64,000 nt of DNA. Source: Nothopassalora personata. Taxonomy: Eukaryota > Ascomycota > Dothideomycetes > Mycosphaerellales > Mycosphaerellaceae. This document shows positions 13,573 through 25,674 of the stretch, in pieces. Position 1 is the stretch's first letter. Every line of letters starts with the position of its first letter. Below the pieces are notes generated by a model. The model saw nothing but the letters and a program-made list of their open reading frames with translations, made no database searches and was not told where the DNA came from. A program made the position numbers and the translations under genes. The stretch is taken from assembly GCA_033816765.1 (NCBI GenBank), contig CM066287.1:1364001-1428000 (forward strand). The letters are read 5' to 3'.

Positions 13573-13976
13573 TATAGTATACTCTTTATTATTAAGTTAA
13601 AGAGGCGGTTTGTAATATAGTATATAAAATCTATAGCTAGGAGCTAGAGATTCTATAGTAAGCTAGAGTCTATAAGTATAGCTCTAGCCTTATTAATAAT
13701 AACTTTATTAGAAGCTTTAGCAATTCTATTTTGCTTAGGAGTATATATTTATATAAAGTTCTATCTAATTCCTGTATATTAGGTATATATTCTAAGTTTA
13801 ATATTATTAAACTCCCTACTACTATCTAAGAACTAGATCTTAGGCGTCTTCTTATAGTAGTTCTATATTATAGTAAGCTAAGTTTTAATTCCTACTAGAG
13901 TATTACTTTTCTTTAGAAGTAGTAAGTACTATCTTATCCTAGTTTTAGCGTATATAAGCATAAGGCAATATACATG

Positions 13977-13981
13977 ACTAT
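13977..13981. repeat. Target-site duplication ACTAT, left
   Basis: ACTAT precedes the 5' LTR of the giant element and recurs at 31,740-31,744 directly after its 3' LTR. Joining the two flanks restores a continuous copia integrase reading frame. Confidence 0.8.
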
Positions 13982-14352
13982 TATTAACGACTAATAAGTT
14001 GTGTTAACCTTAGGTTTAGAGGGGGTCCCTTAGGTCCAACTTGCCCTAATTTTATTTAGGTTTAATTGGACATTTAGGTAAGCTAGTAGGACCTAGTATA
14101 GCTATTAAGATATATACTGCGTAGTTAAGCATTGTAAGCGTAGCATTAAGGCAACAATTCAATTTATACCTCGCGAGTAGAGGGTATAGGGGTTTAGGGT
14201 CCGCTAATCCTCTTGTTTTATCTAGCTACTACGCTACTCGTCACGTGACCTAATTTCCCGGTCCCGGGACCGGCAAATACCCCTACTTACGTGAGCACCG
14301 CTCCATACCACCACAACTCGGATAGGCCTATATAGGGTAGTTAGTAGACATT
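13982..14352 (+). repeat. 5' LTR of the giant element (371 bp)
   Basis: Same length as the 3' LTR and alignable end to end. The roughly fifteen differences are mostly transitions. It opens TATTAACG, presumably TGTTAACG before RIP, and contains one 26-bp palindrome. Confidence 0.88.
14253..14278. repeat. 26-bp palindrome, copy 4 (in 5' LTR)
   Basis: Core CCGGTCCCGGGACCGG with flanks ATTTC and CAAAT, inside the 5' LTR of the giant element. Confidence 0.95.
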
Positions 14353-14418
14353 ATTTTTAGTAGTTAATAAGGGGGGATATTAAGTGTACACCCGGTAGCG
14401 TATTAGCATCTAGTTTAT

Positions 14419-14520
14419 AAGGTTAAAATCACGGTTTAAGGTCTAAGGTTTACGGTTAAGGTTATCACTTAAGGTTAAGGTTTAAGGTTAAGGTTCACGG
14501 TCAAGGTCGACTAAGGTCAA
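14419..14520 (+). repeat. Reiterated GGTTAAGG-type leader repeat
   Basis: Imperfect tandem repeats of AAGGTTTAAGGTTAAGG type in the untranslated leader between the 5' LTR and gag. The unit is not the TTAGGG telomere repeat. Confidence 0.7.
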
Positions 14521-14689
14521 AAACACTTAAGGTCTAAGGTATTTAGTAACAATCACGGTTATAAGGTCCTATTAAGCAATAACTAGTATTAGCACATTCT
14601 AAAGCAAGCACTACGTAATAATAGATACGGCTACATTACTAGAAAAACTTAGCACCTTTACCGACATAGGTAGAGGCTACGAACAGCCT

Positions 14690-16620
14690 ATGAACCCCAC
14701 GAAAATAGAAGGGGTCTATAGGGATTCTGTCCCTTATAAGGGGATAGAGGAATCGGAGGAAGGGGAAATACCTAAATCTAGTAAAGAAGGGAGAAGCGGA
14801 ACTAGCGCCGCTGAATTTAGTATAGGTGTAGGAACGAATAGCACAATTGGAATAGATACTATAACTGCCCTCTTTAGACGATTAGTAGTAGCAATAGAAA
14901 ACGCTAGCCCTCGCTTTCTACCTCTAGGAGGTGCTAAGAATCCGTTCTTTAATAGCACTAATACTACTAAGTTCTAGGAGCGGTTTAGCGACCTAATAGA
15001 CTAGTATCCGCCTCGGGCATCTATTAAGAAGGATGATTTCTAGGGTAGGTTTAAGCGCAATTACGAAACTACTATCCGGCGCGTAGTTATAAGGCTACCT
15101 AGGTAGCTCACTAATAAGGCACGTTTTAGGAGGGCGTTCTTATTAGAGTTCTTAAGGTTTAACGCCTACTCGATGTTAGGGAGTCGGGAATATCTTAAGG
15201 AGATTTTTAGGGCGTAGTAAGGGAAGAGGCCCGAAGAATAAGATGTGAAGGAATTCATCCGCCTATTTATATCCTTAAGTGACCTAATTGAACCTAAGGA
15301 TTTAGATAATAGCTCCCGGAGTCGCCTCCTCCTTTAGGGATTACTAGAGGGAGTCGCGAAAGCGGTCTATAAGGCTTACGGGCTTTACCTAAAGTAACCT
15401 AAGAAGTTTAGGGACTTTTAGAGGATTCTCGATAAAGCTACTAGTATCGTAGATAGTAAGGAGGGATAGAAAGCTATATATATAGATTTCCCTCTTACTT
15501 TGCCTTAGCTACACCGCTTAGTCGTAAAGTAAATACCGCGCCTTAAGCCTAAGATTAATACGCTTAAGAAGGCTACCTCTAGGACTATTATTAATAATAA
15601 CCTAATCTAGAAGGTAGCTAAAATGAGCATACGTGCATACTAGCGCGGTCGCGTCGCGGACGCGGGTGCCTTCTACCCGAGCGAGAATTAACGCTCTATA
15701 TAACCGGAGAGGTACGACCTAGATACTAAACTATAGGTTTACGTAATGTAGCGTCCCCTATCGTAGAATCGCGAATAGTCTAAAGCGATAGATAGTTATT
15801 GCTACAACTGTAGCAGTTCGAAGCACTAGGCTAGTAATTTTAGGGCGATAAGGTCCTTAATATCCCGGGGCTACGTATACCTCGCCCCGAATAACTAGTA
15901 GTATCTAGGGAAAGAAGGCGATCCACGTCCTACTAAGTTTAACTTTCGGAGGGACTATAGTAAACCGAAACTACTCTACATACTCCCTCTACTCGAAGAA
16001 CATTATAGACCGATCGAGTTTAACAACTAGTATAAGATTCCCGTACTACGTAAGTAATAGATAGGTAGGGACTACACTAGGGTAATAAAGGTTACGCCTC
16101 CTAATTATTCTAAGCCCCCTCCTAACTTTAGGCATTTAATAGAGTATAGTCCTTAGGACGTAGGGTCTAGCTAAACGGAGAAGACTACTAGGACATATTA
16201 GGTCTTATTCGGAGAAAGTAAAGCGGAGTAGGCGATCGACTTAGGTAAACTTAACGAGGTATCTACCTATCCTATATAGTCTAATAAAGTGAAAGGGAAG
16301 GCACCCGTAGGCATTCTAAAGAATCCGTACCCGAGGACCCGGTCCTTAGCCTAGGATCTACGAGCCCGAGCTAAGGCTACTAAGAAAGTTCGCCTTCAAT
16401 TAGAATAGGAGATCCGGTAAGCTGAGATTAACTAGTAGGAGGTTAAAATAATTAACGAAGGCAGTGCTTAAATAAGCGAAACTCAATTATTAGCTAAGTC
16501 CGGGGTAACCCTAGGAAGGGGAAATAATACCTAAGTAAATAGACTAGGGAACGATACTAATAAAGGACTGCCTAAGGATATACCTATAGGTCCCGTGAAC
16601 GCCCCCTTCGTATAAAGGAA
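14690..16620 (+). pseudogene. gag remnant of the giant element
   Basis: The first 95 codons from the ATG at 14,690 are open. After that the same frame continues through TAG codons where Trp or Gln would be expected, with a retrotransposon capsid-like helix-rich segment (FSDLID, FKRNYETTIRR, LLEFLRFNAYSMLGSREYL, VKEFIRLFISLSDLIEP). A partial zinc knuckle reading CYNC...H lies at about 15,799-15,840; its last Cys is not visible. An exact mirror copy lies in the left arm. The boundary with pol is not clear, so the end given is approximate. Confidence 0.7.
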
Positions 16621-17623
16621 GCGTATATAGAATACTAAGACTATAAGGATTAATAACTACGTCCGACAATATAGTTTAGCTAGTAATAGCCCGGTTATAA
16701 AGGAAGAGGGTATTATCTACTAGATTAATTAGATCCTCTAGACAACGTTTCCTAATGTGAACGCCTAAGATTAGTTTCGATATAGTCGCTAGTTCGAGGC
16801 TGCCCTCTTCGGTCGCGTTACTAACACCCCCGCCCTTTAGGAGAAGCTCGCTATAGTGCGACGTCTTATAGGAAAGGACCCTAAGGTTTGTACTAGACAA
16901 GTGGTTACCTATAAAGATGAACCCAAGTATAATAAGGAGGTCTTCCGCGAAGATAGTTAGGCCTAGTATATCGGAGTGTATTTAACTATACTTTACTCTA
17001 AAGGTGCGGTCCCTACTACTAAGCTATATAAGGACGTTAAGAAAATCGGGCTCTCTAGTATCCTTAATAACTTTACTATAGTCCCTAGTCCTTAGGTAGT
17101 AGCGGAGTTTAGGATAAACAAGAACTAGATTAGGTGCCTAATTAATAAGGGTTCCGAGGTGAATATTATCAGCTAGAGGAACGCTTATAGGTTTAGGTTA
17201 CTAGTAATGTCGAGTGCTTAGCTTACCTTTCGAGGTGCTAGAGGGCGGGCCTAGTTTAAAGGTATTATAGGCAATTTAGATGTTTAGGTATTTAGGGTTT
17301 ACTACTAAGTAGACATGTTTATCTCCTCGGATCTAAACTTACTAATAATCCTAGGACGTCCGTAGGCCCGTAAGGTGCGGCTTACTACCCGTAACTGCGA
17401 TAATAGTTTATAGGAGGAGACTATTACTAGCCGTAAAGGTAAAAGTGTTATGTTTACTACCCTAGTTAGCTCGGATAGGTGTAAGACCCTTTAAGAACTA
17501 TTAAAAGCGTCGGGAAATAGACGGGTAGATTAAGTTACGGCGCTTAACCTACCGACTTACTAAAGCCGGATTTAATAAAATTGGTAAGGTTCTCGCACTA
17601 TCTCGGAGAAACCTCGGACTTTA

Positions 17624-17649
17624 ATTTGCCGGTCCCGGGACCGGTAAAT
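17624..17649. repeat. 26-bp palindrome, copy 5 (inside pol)
   Basis: Flanks ATTTG and TAAAT around the CCGGTCCCGGGACCGG core. It lies between protease and RT. In the pol frame it would encode the symmetrical peptide NLPVPGPVN without a stop. Confidence 0.95.
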
Positions 17650-19291
17650 AGCTATAGTAAGGAAAACGGATACGACTACGACACGACGTATCTATAGGAA
17701 CCCGGTAAGGCTCTAACGCCTAGTAACCATTTAGCTTACTTATTAAGATTGCTTAGGACTACTAGAGTAAAGGAACGAGTTACAGAAATTGGAATAGGCG
17801 CGTTTAAGGGAGATTCTATTACTAACCTTTATTTAGTTTAAGGGGACTAGCCCTCCGAGATCCTAAGGCAATCTACATTAAATGCTTAGGCACGGAAGCA
17901 ATAAGTAGGCTAATATATAGCTAATATTAGGATGCCGTAGGTCTTCACGATGTATAAGCGTAAGGCGGATAAGAAGAAGCTAGTAGACGCGAGCGTTTAC
18001 GAACGCCTAGAATCACGAGTTAAGGGAGATATAGAATAGAAGCGTAGGGCACTATACCTAGAATCTAAGATGCCTAAAGGATAAGGTCCGTTTAATAGGA
18101 AGTACTTAACTAAGAAATTCTTAAGTATTAAGCGAGGTAGCCGGATTACTCTAGAACGACTTACCTTAATTAAGGTTAGCATTAAGCTATTACTAATGGA
18201 AAGGGCCTTATTTGATAAGATGCTCTACAACCGGGAGGCAGTCCTCGCTTAGGATTTTAGTTACATAAGGCAAATTAGGCACGACGTTATACTACCTTAG
18301 AAGATTAACACGGTCCCTTATAGGCTATAGTAGGCACGTCCTATCCGATTATACCTAAGTCTTAGGGCGATCGTTAAACGCATAATTAGAGCCCGGATTA
18401 AGAATAACATCCTAGAATACTTATAAGGGGCATATTCTAATAGCTAGTTCCTAGTCGTAAAGAAGGTTAATACCTCTAGGAGCGATGTGCCATATCGATT
18501 AATTAACTTAGCTATGCTCCTAAATAAGGTTACTATACGCGATACTAACATTCCACCGGACACAAATAGCTTCTTAGAGGATTTTGCCGGGTGCCGAGTC
18601 GCTTTACTTATAGACCTGTTTTTAGGTTATAATTAGATCACTTTAGATAAGTCCTACCGGGACTTAACAGCCTTTATAACCCCTCTTAGCCTAGTACGTA
18701 ACACGACTCTACCTTAAGGAGCTACTAATTCAGTTGCTTAGTTCGTACGTACGGTAATAAAGATTCTACTTAATTATATCTCGTATCGAGCGAAGCCGTT
18801 TCTCGATAACATTAGTATTAAGGGACTAACTAAGGACTATAGGAATGTAGAAGTAGAGCCTAGGTTAAGAAGATAGGTCGTTAAGCACATCGTTTCCCTA
18901 GATCTAGTTCTTACTAACCTAGAAAGAGCTAGTACGGTAGTTACTAGAGGCAAATCCCAATAGTTATACAAAAAGCTTAAGATTGTTAGGTACGTTACTA
19001 GCCCGGATAGTCGCTATCCTAACCTAAAGGTTGTAGCTAAGATCCTAGATTAGCCTACGCCTACCTATATTAAGGAGGTCCGTACCTATGTAGGGCTATG
19101 TATGTACTTCCGGATATAGATTCCCTAGTTCGTTATTATCGCTCGACTAATGTATAAACTGCTAAAGAAGGACGCCGAGTTCACCTAGATAGAAAATAAG
19201 CAGTTCTTAAAAGAGGAGGTTACTAGATACCTTATATAGGCTCTAGCCTTAGTTACCCTCTACTACTTACCTAGTGCTAGGTGCATCTTTA

Positions 19292-19608
19292 TGTTAGGAA
19301 CCGCTGTACGTTATTACAACTCGGGCTTAGATCTTTGTAGGGATGTCTCAATCAGTTATAAAGGTAGTGATTCTAAATAGTATATGGTGTATACTTAAAA
19401 TGAGTTGAGCACGAGGCTCCTATCTACTCGTAAAGAAGCGTCGTCTATATAGTACCATGTCTTAGCGTGGTTTCGCGGGATCTGTCCTACTCTACGGATC
19501 TACTCGACAGATCCTACAGATCCCTTAGATCCCTTGGTCACGTGTTCTGATCCTTGTCTCGTTGCCTGGATGATTGGTTGTCCCTCCTCTACGAACTAAA
19601 CCGTAACA
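19292..19608 (-). repeat. Solo LTR of the element B family
   Basis: 317 bp, opening TGTTAGGAACC and closing CCGTAACA, closely similar to the LTRs at 32,053 and 34,110 but with RIP-like transitions. CTTTA duplications lie at 19,287-19,291 and 19,609-19,613. It interrupts pol of the giant element, so the B family was already active before the RIP episode. Confidence 0.93.
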
Positions 19609-21774
19609 CTTTATCTCAGTTAATACTAGCGGCACTAGATAGGGATGTATCGTTTCTTAAGAATTAATAGACAGTACCCGACGGCGTTACCCGGTACGGT
19701 ATAAGAGTAGAATCTAGAACGCGTTAGAATCTAGATATAATACTAGTAAGCGGGAATGCCTTAGGGTCCTTAAGGAGCTTAAGAAGATCTAGAGATATAT
19801 TACTAGCGTTGATTTTGTCCTTAAGGTTAATACTAAGACACTTGTATAGTAGCTTAACCGGCCGGCTTCGGACCTACCGAACTCGGCAATAGCCCGGTAG
19901 GTCGTATAGATTAGGTTATTTACGTTCGAGGTGAAGCACGTTACGGGGACTAGACACACTAGCCTAGATGCCCTGTCTCGTAGGCCCTCTATACCTTAGG
20001 AACCTAGGGAAGCTAACGAAGACGAAGTCGACTAGATATTAATAATAAGCTATTTAGGTACCCGGAGCCGGTCGATACCTATCTAGTTAAAATCTAGAAA
20101 ACACGACATCTCGGGGACTAATATTCTAAGAACTCTTAGTAACTTACTTAGGTAATAGAAACTAGGACCCGGCCCGATAGTATTACCCGTACTAAGTACC
20201 GGCGGCTAGTAAAGAAGAGCGTTAACTTCTTTATCCGGGACTAATTGCTATTCTTCTAGAAGCGCCGAGAAGCACCGTTATAACCTGTAATTAACGATAA
20301 TAAGGCTTAGAAGGAGATCGTTATAGAATGCTATGAAAGACACGGTTATCGTAGCGCTAAGGTCGTATATAACCTTATTTCTGATCGGTATTACTAGGAC
20401 GGGTGCTTCGCCGATATCTCTACGTAGGTTCGAAGTTATACTCCCTATAGGTTTCGCGAGGGTAACTAGCGCGCTAGTAAGCTTTACTTATCGAGCCCTT
20501 AGGTTATTAGTAAGAAGTAGTACTCGGACCCCGTCTAGGTACATAAAAATAGATACCTCCTAGTTACGCGCAAAGCACTTAGTAACTAGATCGAGGCTAG
20601 AGTAACGAGGGTACCTCCTAGCTCTAAGACGGTTACTAAGTTTCTATACGAAGATGTCTTCTATAGGCACGGCTACTATGTTAAAATTGTGCTTAATAAC
20701 GCTACGGTTCATACGGCTAAGGTTAAGCGGTTACTCGTAGGACTTAGTGTTCGAAGGATCCGAATATTACCGTACTATCCGTAGTCTAATACTCCGGTTG
20801 AGGTTAGGCACCGTCCGATTCTTATAGCGTTAGTAAAGCTCATAAGGAACACATACCGCGGATAGGAGTAATAGGTACCCGCTATGTTATAGGCTAATAG
20901 GACTACGACCTATCGTACTACTAGAATAACGCTAGCTTAGGTCCTATATAGCTATCGCACGATTCTACCAATTGAGGTTAAGTACCCGACGTAGGCAAAT
21001 TATTAATAGGGATTAGTAAGAACGACTGAAGACCTGCTTACTATACGTGCGCGTTAACTCTAGGCTCGAGACCTTAGTTTAGAAGAGCTATATGCTCGAA
21101 GGAAGCAACTAAGAGAACTTAGTAAGGACTACTTTAATTCTTACCGGAATGTTAACTTTATTAGTTTCTAGAAGGGCGACCTTATTATAAGATTCGATAA
21201 GCTATATAAGGATAACTTCTTACGTAAGATCGGTTACCGATAGTAAGGTCTATATCGGGTGTCTAGTGTCTCTAGGGAATTTAGTACCTATATTCTTAAG
21301 GAACTTAATAGTACGCTAATAAAGGGTGTTTAGGCACGGGAAAACCTTAAGCTAGTTCCGGAGCTTCGTCCGGATAACATAAGAGTACTAAACTTAGATA
21401 ATAGGACCGATCTCGTAATAGGGGAGGGAGAAGTCGCTAATAGCGTCGCTAATAGCGAAGATAGTAGTAATTCGAACGAGATCGAGCCTATCGCCGGCGA
21501 AGACGTACTACCTATAGGAGTTAACGAAAGGAGATCGTATCCTAAACCGGAATCTAAGAAGCTATAGGTTAGGCCTTATAACCTTTCTATAGCCAAAATT
21601 TCACAGTTTAGTAGGATCGAGGCTAAGAACTAATTAGTTAGTAATAGCGTACGGAGTTCACTTCCCTTAGGTATATGTTACATATGCCCTTTAGTTTATT
21701 AAGCCGATTCGGTTATCTAGACTTCACTTTATAGGGTGTTCTTACCTTAGTTAGACCTTAGTTAGTAGAGTTAC

Positions 21775-21800
21775 ATTTACCGGTCCCGGGACCGGTAAAT
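21775..21800. repeat. 26-bp palindrome, copy 6
   Basis: Perfect dyad ATTTA-core-TAAAT in the gap between the end of integrase and the extra reading frame. Confidence 0.95.
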
Positions 21801-22249
21801 CGGATTACGTAATAGCGTAGTATGCCCCTACTAAATGCTTACCTAGGTAGTTACTAGCACTAGTTTTCGGTCACATGTAGGGTTATCGGACCTTTAGTGT
21901 AACCTTAATAGTACTACTCTTACTACTTATAAGACCGGTCTCGGCGCTGCTGCCTTATAACAGTTATAGGGACATACGCTAAGAGGTATACTTAAGCGTA
22001 GCTCTCTACCTACTACTTCCTCTCTTTTTCTTTAAACACTAACACTATTACTAGAACTAGTAACACATCTATCTACTACTACACATTAGACGGTTCTCTA
22101 GCCTCTCTCTTTACGACCTTAACCTTTAAAGCCCCTACCCTAACACTAAGCTTTTAAAGCTTACTAACACTCTAGAGTAGTACTACGAGATAGCTAGCTC
22201 TTACGATCTTACTAATAGCGAATCCTAGTTATTATAGCTTTAGCTAGTC

Positions 22250-25200
22250 CTTCGTTACGCCCGGCTAGCTCGAGCATAGCGCTTACTAGTACTATTACTA
22301 GGCTTACCCGCCTACCTTAGACCTTATTCGAGTCCCTTCGCCTACCGGATAACGTTAAGTATGTCCTTACTAACACGAACACGCCGAAGTCCGCCGCTAA
22401 TGTTATGTTCCGCGAGCTTAGTCCTTAGAAGCGGGTTAAGGTGTTAAAGGACTTCTATAGGGGCTTCGAGAAGGTATTCGAAGACTGCTCCGTCTAGGTT
22501 AACCTGTTTTTCGAGGAAGTTAAGAGCGGTATAGGCAAGAGCTACTAGGATGAATTCCTTAGTAATAAGAAGCTCGATGTCTTATTTCCTATCGTCGGTA
22601 AGATTCGTAAGACCGGTTTAGAGATTCGTAACCGAGAGAAGACTCTTCGAGCTACGCTTACCCGCTACTAGCTATAGTAGATAGATAATAAGATTCTTAA
22701 TCGACGCGTTATCTCCGAGCTTTGTAGTACTAACAGCGGGCGCCGCTAGTTTACGGCCTTTATTAATAAGTACCTAGACTATAGTAGGGCTATTAGTAGA
22801 ATTTAGAGGGTATTAATCTAGCGTATAAGGATCGGCCGTAAGGGTATAGATCGTAAGCAAATTCTAGAGCCTAGTAATCTTACCCGGTGCGATAGGGAGG
22901 CTAAAGCACGTAGTATTAATCCGTAGTCGGCTAAGAGGAGGGAGATTATTAGAAGACACCGCCTAGCCGTCTATAAGGATAGCCTTCTATACTTTATACA
23001 GGGTACTATTACTAAGAAGTCCGCGTCCCTAGAGGACAGCATAGATTAACCTAGACTATCTAGCTAGTAACAGCCTTAGCTACGTTAGCTACTACCGGGT
23101 AGTAAAGGTAAAGGACGTGCGAAGAGTACTACGCTAACTCTACTAGCCTCTACCTAGCCTATAGTCCTATTAAGAGGCGGTCGTAAGTCGAGTCGACTTA
23201 AGTAGCTCCGCATAGGCGAGAGCATAGGTAAGGGCATAACTGCGCCTACTTAATCCTCGCCTAACCGAACGCTAGACGGCGCACCTATACGCGAAGGCAG
23301 TCCGCTAGGTACACCGGTTAGCACCCTACGATCTACTCCGGCCCTAACTAAGAATAGCAATCTAATACTGACTATATTACCTTCGGCTATAATTAGGGAT
23401 GTATTAGTCTTTAAGGACTAGATCCTATAAGAAGACGAGGCCCTCCGGATTAAGCGCGCTAACTGCACCTACGATAAGCGGTACTGTAGCATTAAGTTTA
23501 GAAACTCGATTAATGTAGATAGTATTAACTAGCTACCTAAGTACCGGATGGCGGGCCTTAAGATGCTCGAATATACTGTCTCGTAGGTTCTTAAGAGGGA
23601 TAGTAAGGTTAGCGCTATAATATGCGATTAGCATATTCGAGATTTCTACTATAAGGCCCTCTACTTCGTTACGAATCCCGGTATTACCGCTAATACCCTA
23701 TATAAGCGCGCGCTTAAGGTCTAAGACTAGCTCTTTAAAGGTAAGAGGTTTTTAGCTATGAAGGTGAAAAATAGGTCGTAGTTTCGCCCTAATAAGCGTA
23801 GTTAGAAGACTGTTAACCCGCTTAGCTACCTCCGCGTTCGAGGTAAAGTCGGTACTACGAGTAGCATCGTTACGTATGCTAACTATAACTAGATCCTCGA
23901 CAAATTTAGTATCGATGAAGCTAACTAAGCCGATCTTAATAGTACCGGTACCTACATTAATAGTAACATACTATACTAGTATAATAACGCTAAACTAGCG
24001 CCGCGGGTTAAAACAGTTAGAGAGATAATGAGTCGAGAATTCGACGTGTACCGATAGTACCTACGAGAATTGAATAAAGTTAGTAACGGCGGCGTCTACT
24101 AGAACATGTAGTATTCTCTAAGCTAATAGATTATACGATAAGACCCCGGGCTATAGCTCTTATAAGTAGCGCTACACCCTTAATACTGCACTCGGTTTAT
24201 CTCCTTCCCTAGGCCTACGATTTTTAGCTTTAATAGGGCTTATTAGGGGGGTAATATAAACGCTATAGTGTAGCATGCTAGGGTCGACTTAAACCTCGAA
24301 ATTGAAAACTACTAGACTAGTAACCGGCTTAACATACTATACTCTCTTAATATAGAGGGCACTAGTAGGCCGGAGTTTTTACATGGTTTTTATAAGTAAG
24401 GGAATGCTATAGAGTTCATCTAGTAGTGCCGGATTAACGACTATATAGAAGACGGCCGATTTAAGCGTTTCTTCTCGGTTAGGGTTTAGAATTACCTAAG
24501 TAGGAATAGCATTAGCTAGTTTAGAGAGGACCTAAGCGCTAGGTAAATGCGGGTAACTACTATAGGCGTTCTAATAAGGTAGGCCGTACATAAGAAGACG
24601 CTACGTTAGATTAACCCTTACTTTATTAAGATCCGCGACGATAACTATCTTAAACTCTAGAGAAGCTAGAGCATGCACTAGGTAATAGACCTCTATCGTA
24701 ACTTTAAGACGCTAAGTAAGAGCGCTACAGGGTTTAAGTATCGACGCCTAGTACCTAGCTATCCTTTCCCTACGGCCGTACACCTTAGTAGCATTAGCCC
24801 TCTATCCGATGCCCTAGCGGGTTTAAAGTCTTAGAACGATAACGAAGTTATTCTTAATGCTAGAAGGTAGCTTAATACTACGGTCCGCCTAGACTCGGAG
24901 CTCTTCTATAAGAAGATACATAATTAGCGCGTCCGAGCTATAAAATTGATAGATAAGTAGCTTAGCTTAGTTACTACTCTCGAGCAGATATGCTTTATAA
25001 GCGAAGGGCGTAATAAGAGCTTCTTCCGTAACTACTATAGGAACTTCACTAGCTAGCTACTTAGGGACGCGTCTAGTAAGACTAGTGTTAGCTACGATAA
25101 CGAGTAGGTCTAGATAAAGGAGTTATGTAAGAATAAGTAGAACTAAGTGGTTAGTACGGGTTTATAGGCTCCTAGTTTCTAGTTAATTTCCGGCTATAGC

Positions 25201-25255
25201 TATAGCCTATAGGTTTCTAGTTCTAATTCTAGTTGTGATTCTAGTTCTAACTAGT
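22250..25255 (+). pseudogene. Unrecognised ~1,000-codon reading frame downstream of integrase (ORF3)
   Basis: One frame stays open for about 3 kb if TAG/TAA codons of RIP type are passed over. Readable stretches include LFESLRLPDNVKYVLTNTN near 22,320, NCTYDKRYC near 23,460, QHARVDLNLEIENY near 24,270 and LDSELFYKKIHN near 24,890. The last part is rich in Ser. I see no RT, integrase, chromodomain, signal peptide or clear membrane segment and do not recognise the family. It lies inside the LTR-bounded element, after integrase and before the 3' LTR, in sense orientation. The first 630 bases are also present in the left arm. An envelope-like position does not make it an envelope gene. Start and end are approximate. 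Confidence 0.6.
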
Positions 25256-25413
25256 TAATGCTTCGGGTACGGGTACTTCTAGTCCTTAGATCTTACTTGT
25301 TTCCTATAGTTACTTATCTTCCCTTAACTCACTTTCTAGCTACGCGATAGACTCGTCTTTAGATCTATTAGGTTACTAGTACTAATACTCACTTGTCTTA
25401 TAAATGGCGTTTA

Positions 25414-25660
25414 TGTTAAGATGTAGCATCTCAAGGGGAGCTAATAGTTAGGTTGTGATCTAATAGCCTAAGGCATCTACGATGACTTAGCTTATCGGAA
25501 GACACCTTCTCTCCCCTTTAGCTTAGATAGACATCTAACATAATCAACACATTGGTTCCTAATATATTGCTACATGCCCTATAGCTATTAGCTAGTTGAA
25601 GATTGATCTCTTACTCTACTCCGCTGCTAACTACGTATCCTGTAAGGTCTCAACTTAACA
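25414..25660 (+). repeat. 5' LTR of the copia element (247 bp)
   Basis: TGTTAAG at the start and CTTAACA at the end are inverted complements. Followed directly by the primer-binding site. Confidence 0.93.
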
Positions 25661-25674
25661 GGTTATGAGCCCGG
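25661..25674 (+). other. Primer-binding site, half-tRNA iMet type
   Basis: GGTTATGAGCCCGG directly follows the 5' LTR. It is complementary to CCGGGCTCATAACC, the anticodon arm and loop (CAT anticodon) expected of an initiator methionine tRNA. Copia-type elements are known to prime from a cleaved iMet tRNA half at this position. Confidence 0.75.

Larger units (their letters stand above)
12635..13981 (-). pseudogene. Ty1/copia remnant: integrase and following region (palindrome spacer)
   Basis: Read on the minus strand from 13,981 leftward, with TAG passed over, it gives copia integrase. It starts with an AKTRIRQYLLLLKKS-like segment, then a REF motif that aligns with DNGREF, then YTPKQN and a stretch ending NRLFN. 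The zone after integrase (KSKKFSVRADI near 13,360) follows. The reading continues directly from the GPI-like end of the piece at 31,745-32,047 once the giant element is removed. So this is the same copia element as the other four minus-strand pieces, and the spacer is the DNA between two insertions. It ends at 12,635 where the inverted copy begins. Confidence 0.8.
16990..21633 (+). pseudogene. pol remnant (protease, RT, RNase H, integrase) of the giant element
   Basis: The protease active site near 17,135 reads LINKGSEVNIIS, matching D-[ST]-G with the Asp mutated, followed by LLIILGRPWA near 17,340. RT follows at about 18,200-19,280: SNSQFLVVKKVN, VALLIDLFLGYNQITLDKSYRD, then a segment like the RT-RNase H connection. 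A solo LTR splits the frame at 19,292. RNase H and its tether, ending TGTRHTSLDALSRRPS, resume at 19,614-20,000. Integrase runs from about 20,190 to 21,633 (ending KISQFSRIEAKN). The frame passes through the palindrome at 17,624 in phase. TAG stops throughout make it non-functional. Confidence 0.8.

Noticed and set aside
14419..14520. Internal telomere repeat
   Set aside because: Units are GGTTAAGG/GGTTTAAGG and not TTAGGG, and they sit inside an LTR element leader.
6054..20563. Mirrored short open frames of 61-95 codons in the giant-element arms
   Set aside because: They are remnants or reverse-strand shadows of gag and pol between RIP stops, not separate genes.
3732..22882. Pure segmental inverted duplication
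   Set aside because: The inner ends are exact LTR termini in copia sequence, which fits two insertions better. Gene conversion can explain the shared solo LTR. Not fully excluded.
22250..25255. ORF3 as a Starship captain (DUF3435 tyrosine recombinase) or envelope gene
   Set aside because: I could not see the recombinase R...HxxR...Y pattern, nor a signal peptide or membrane anchor. Left as unrecognised.
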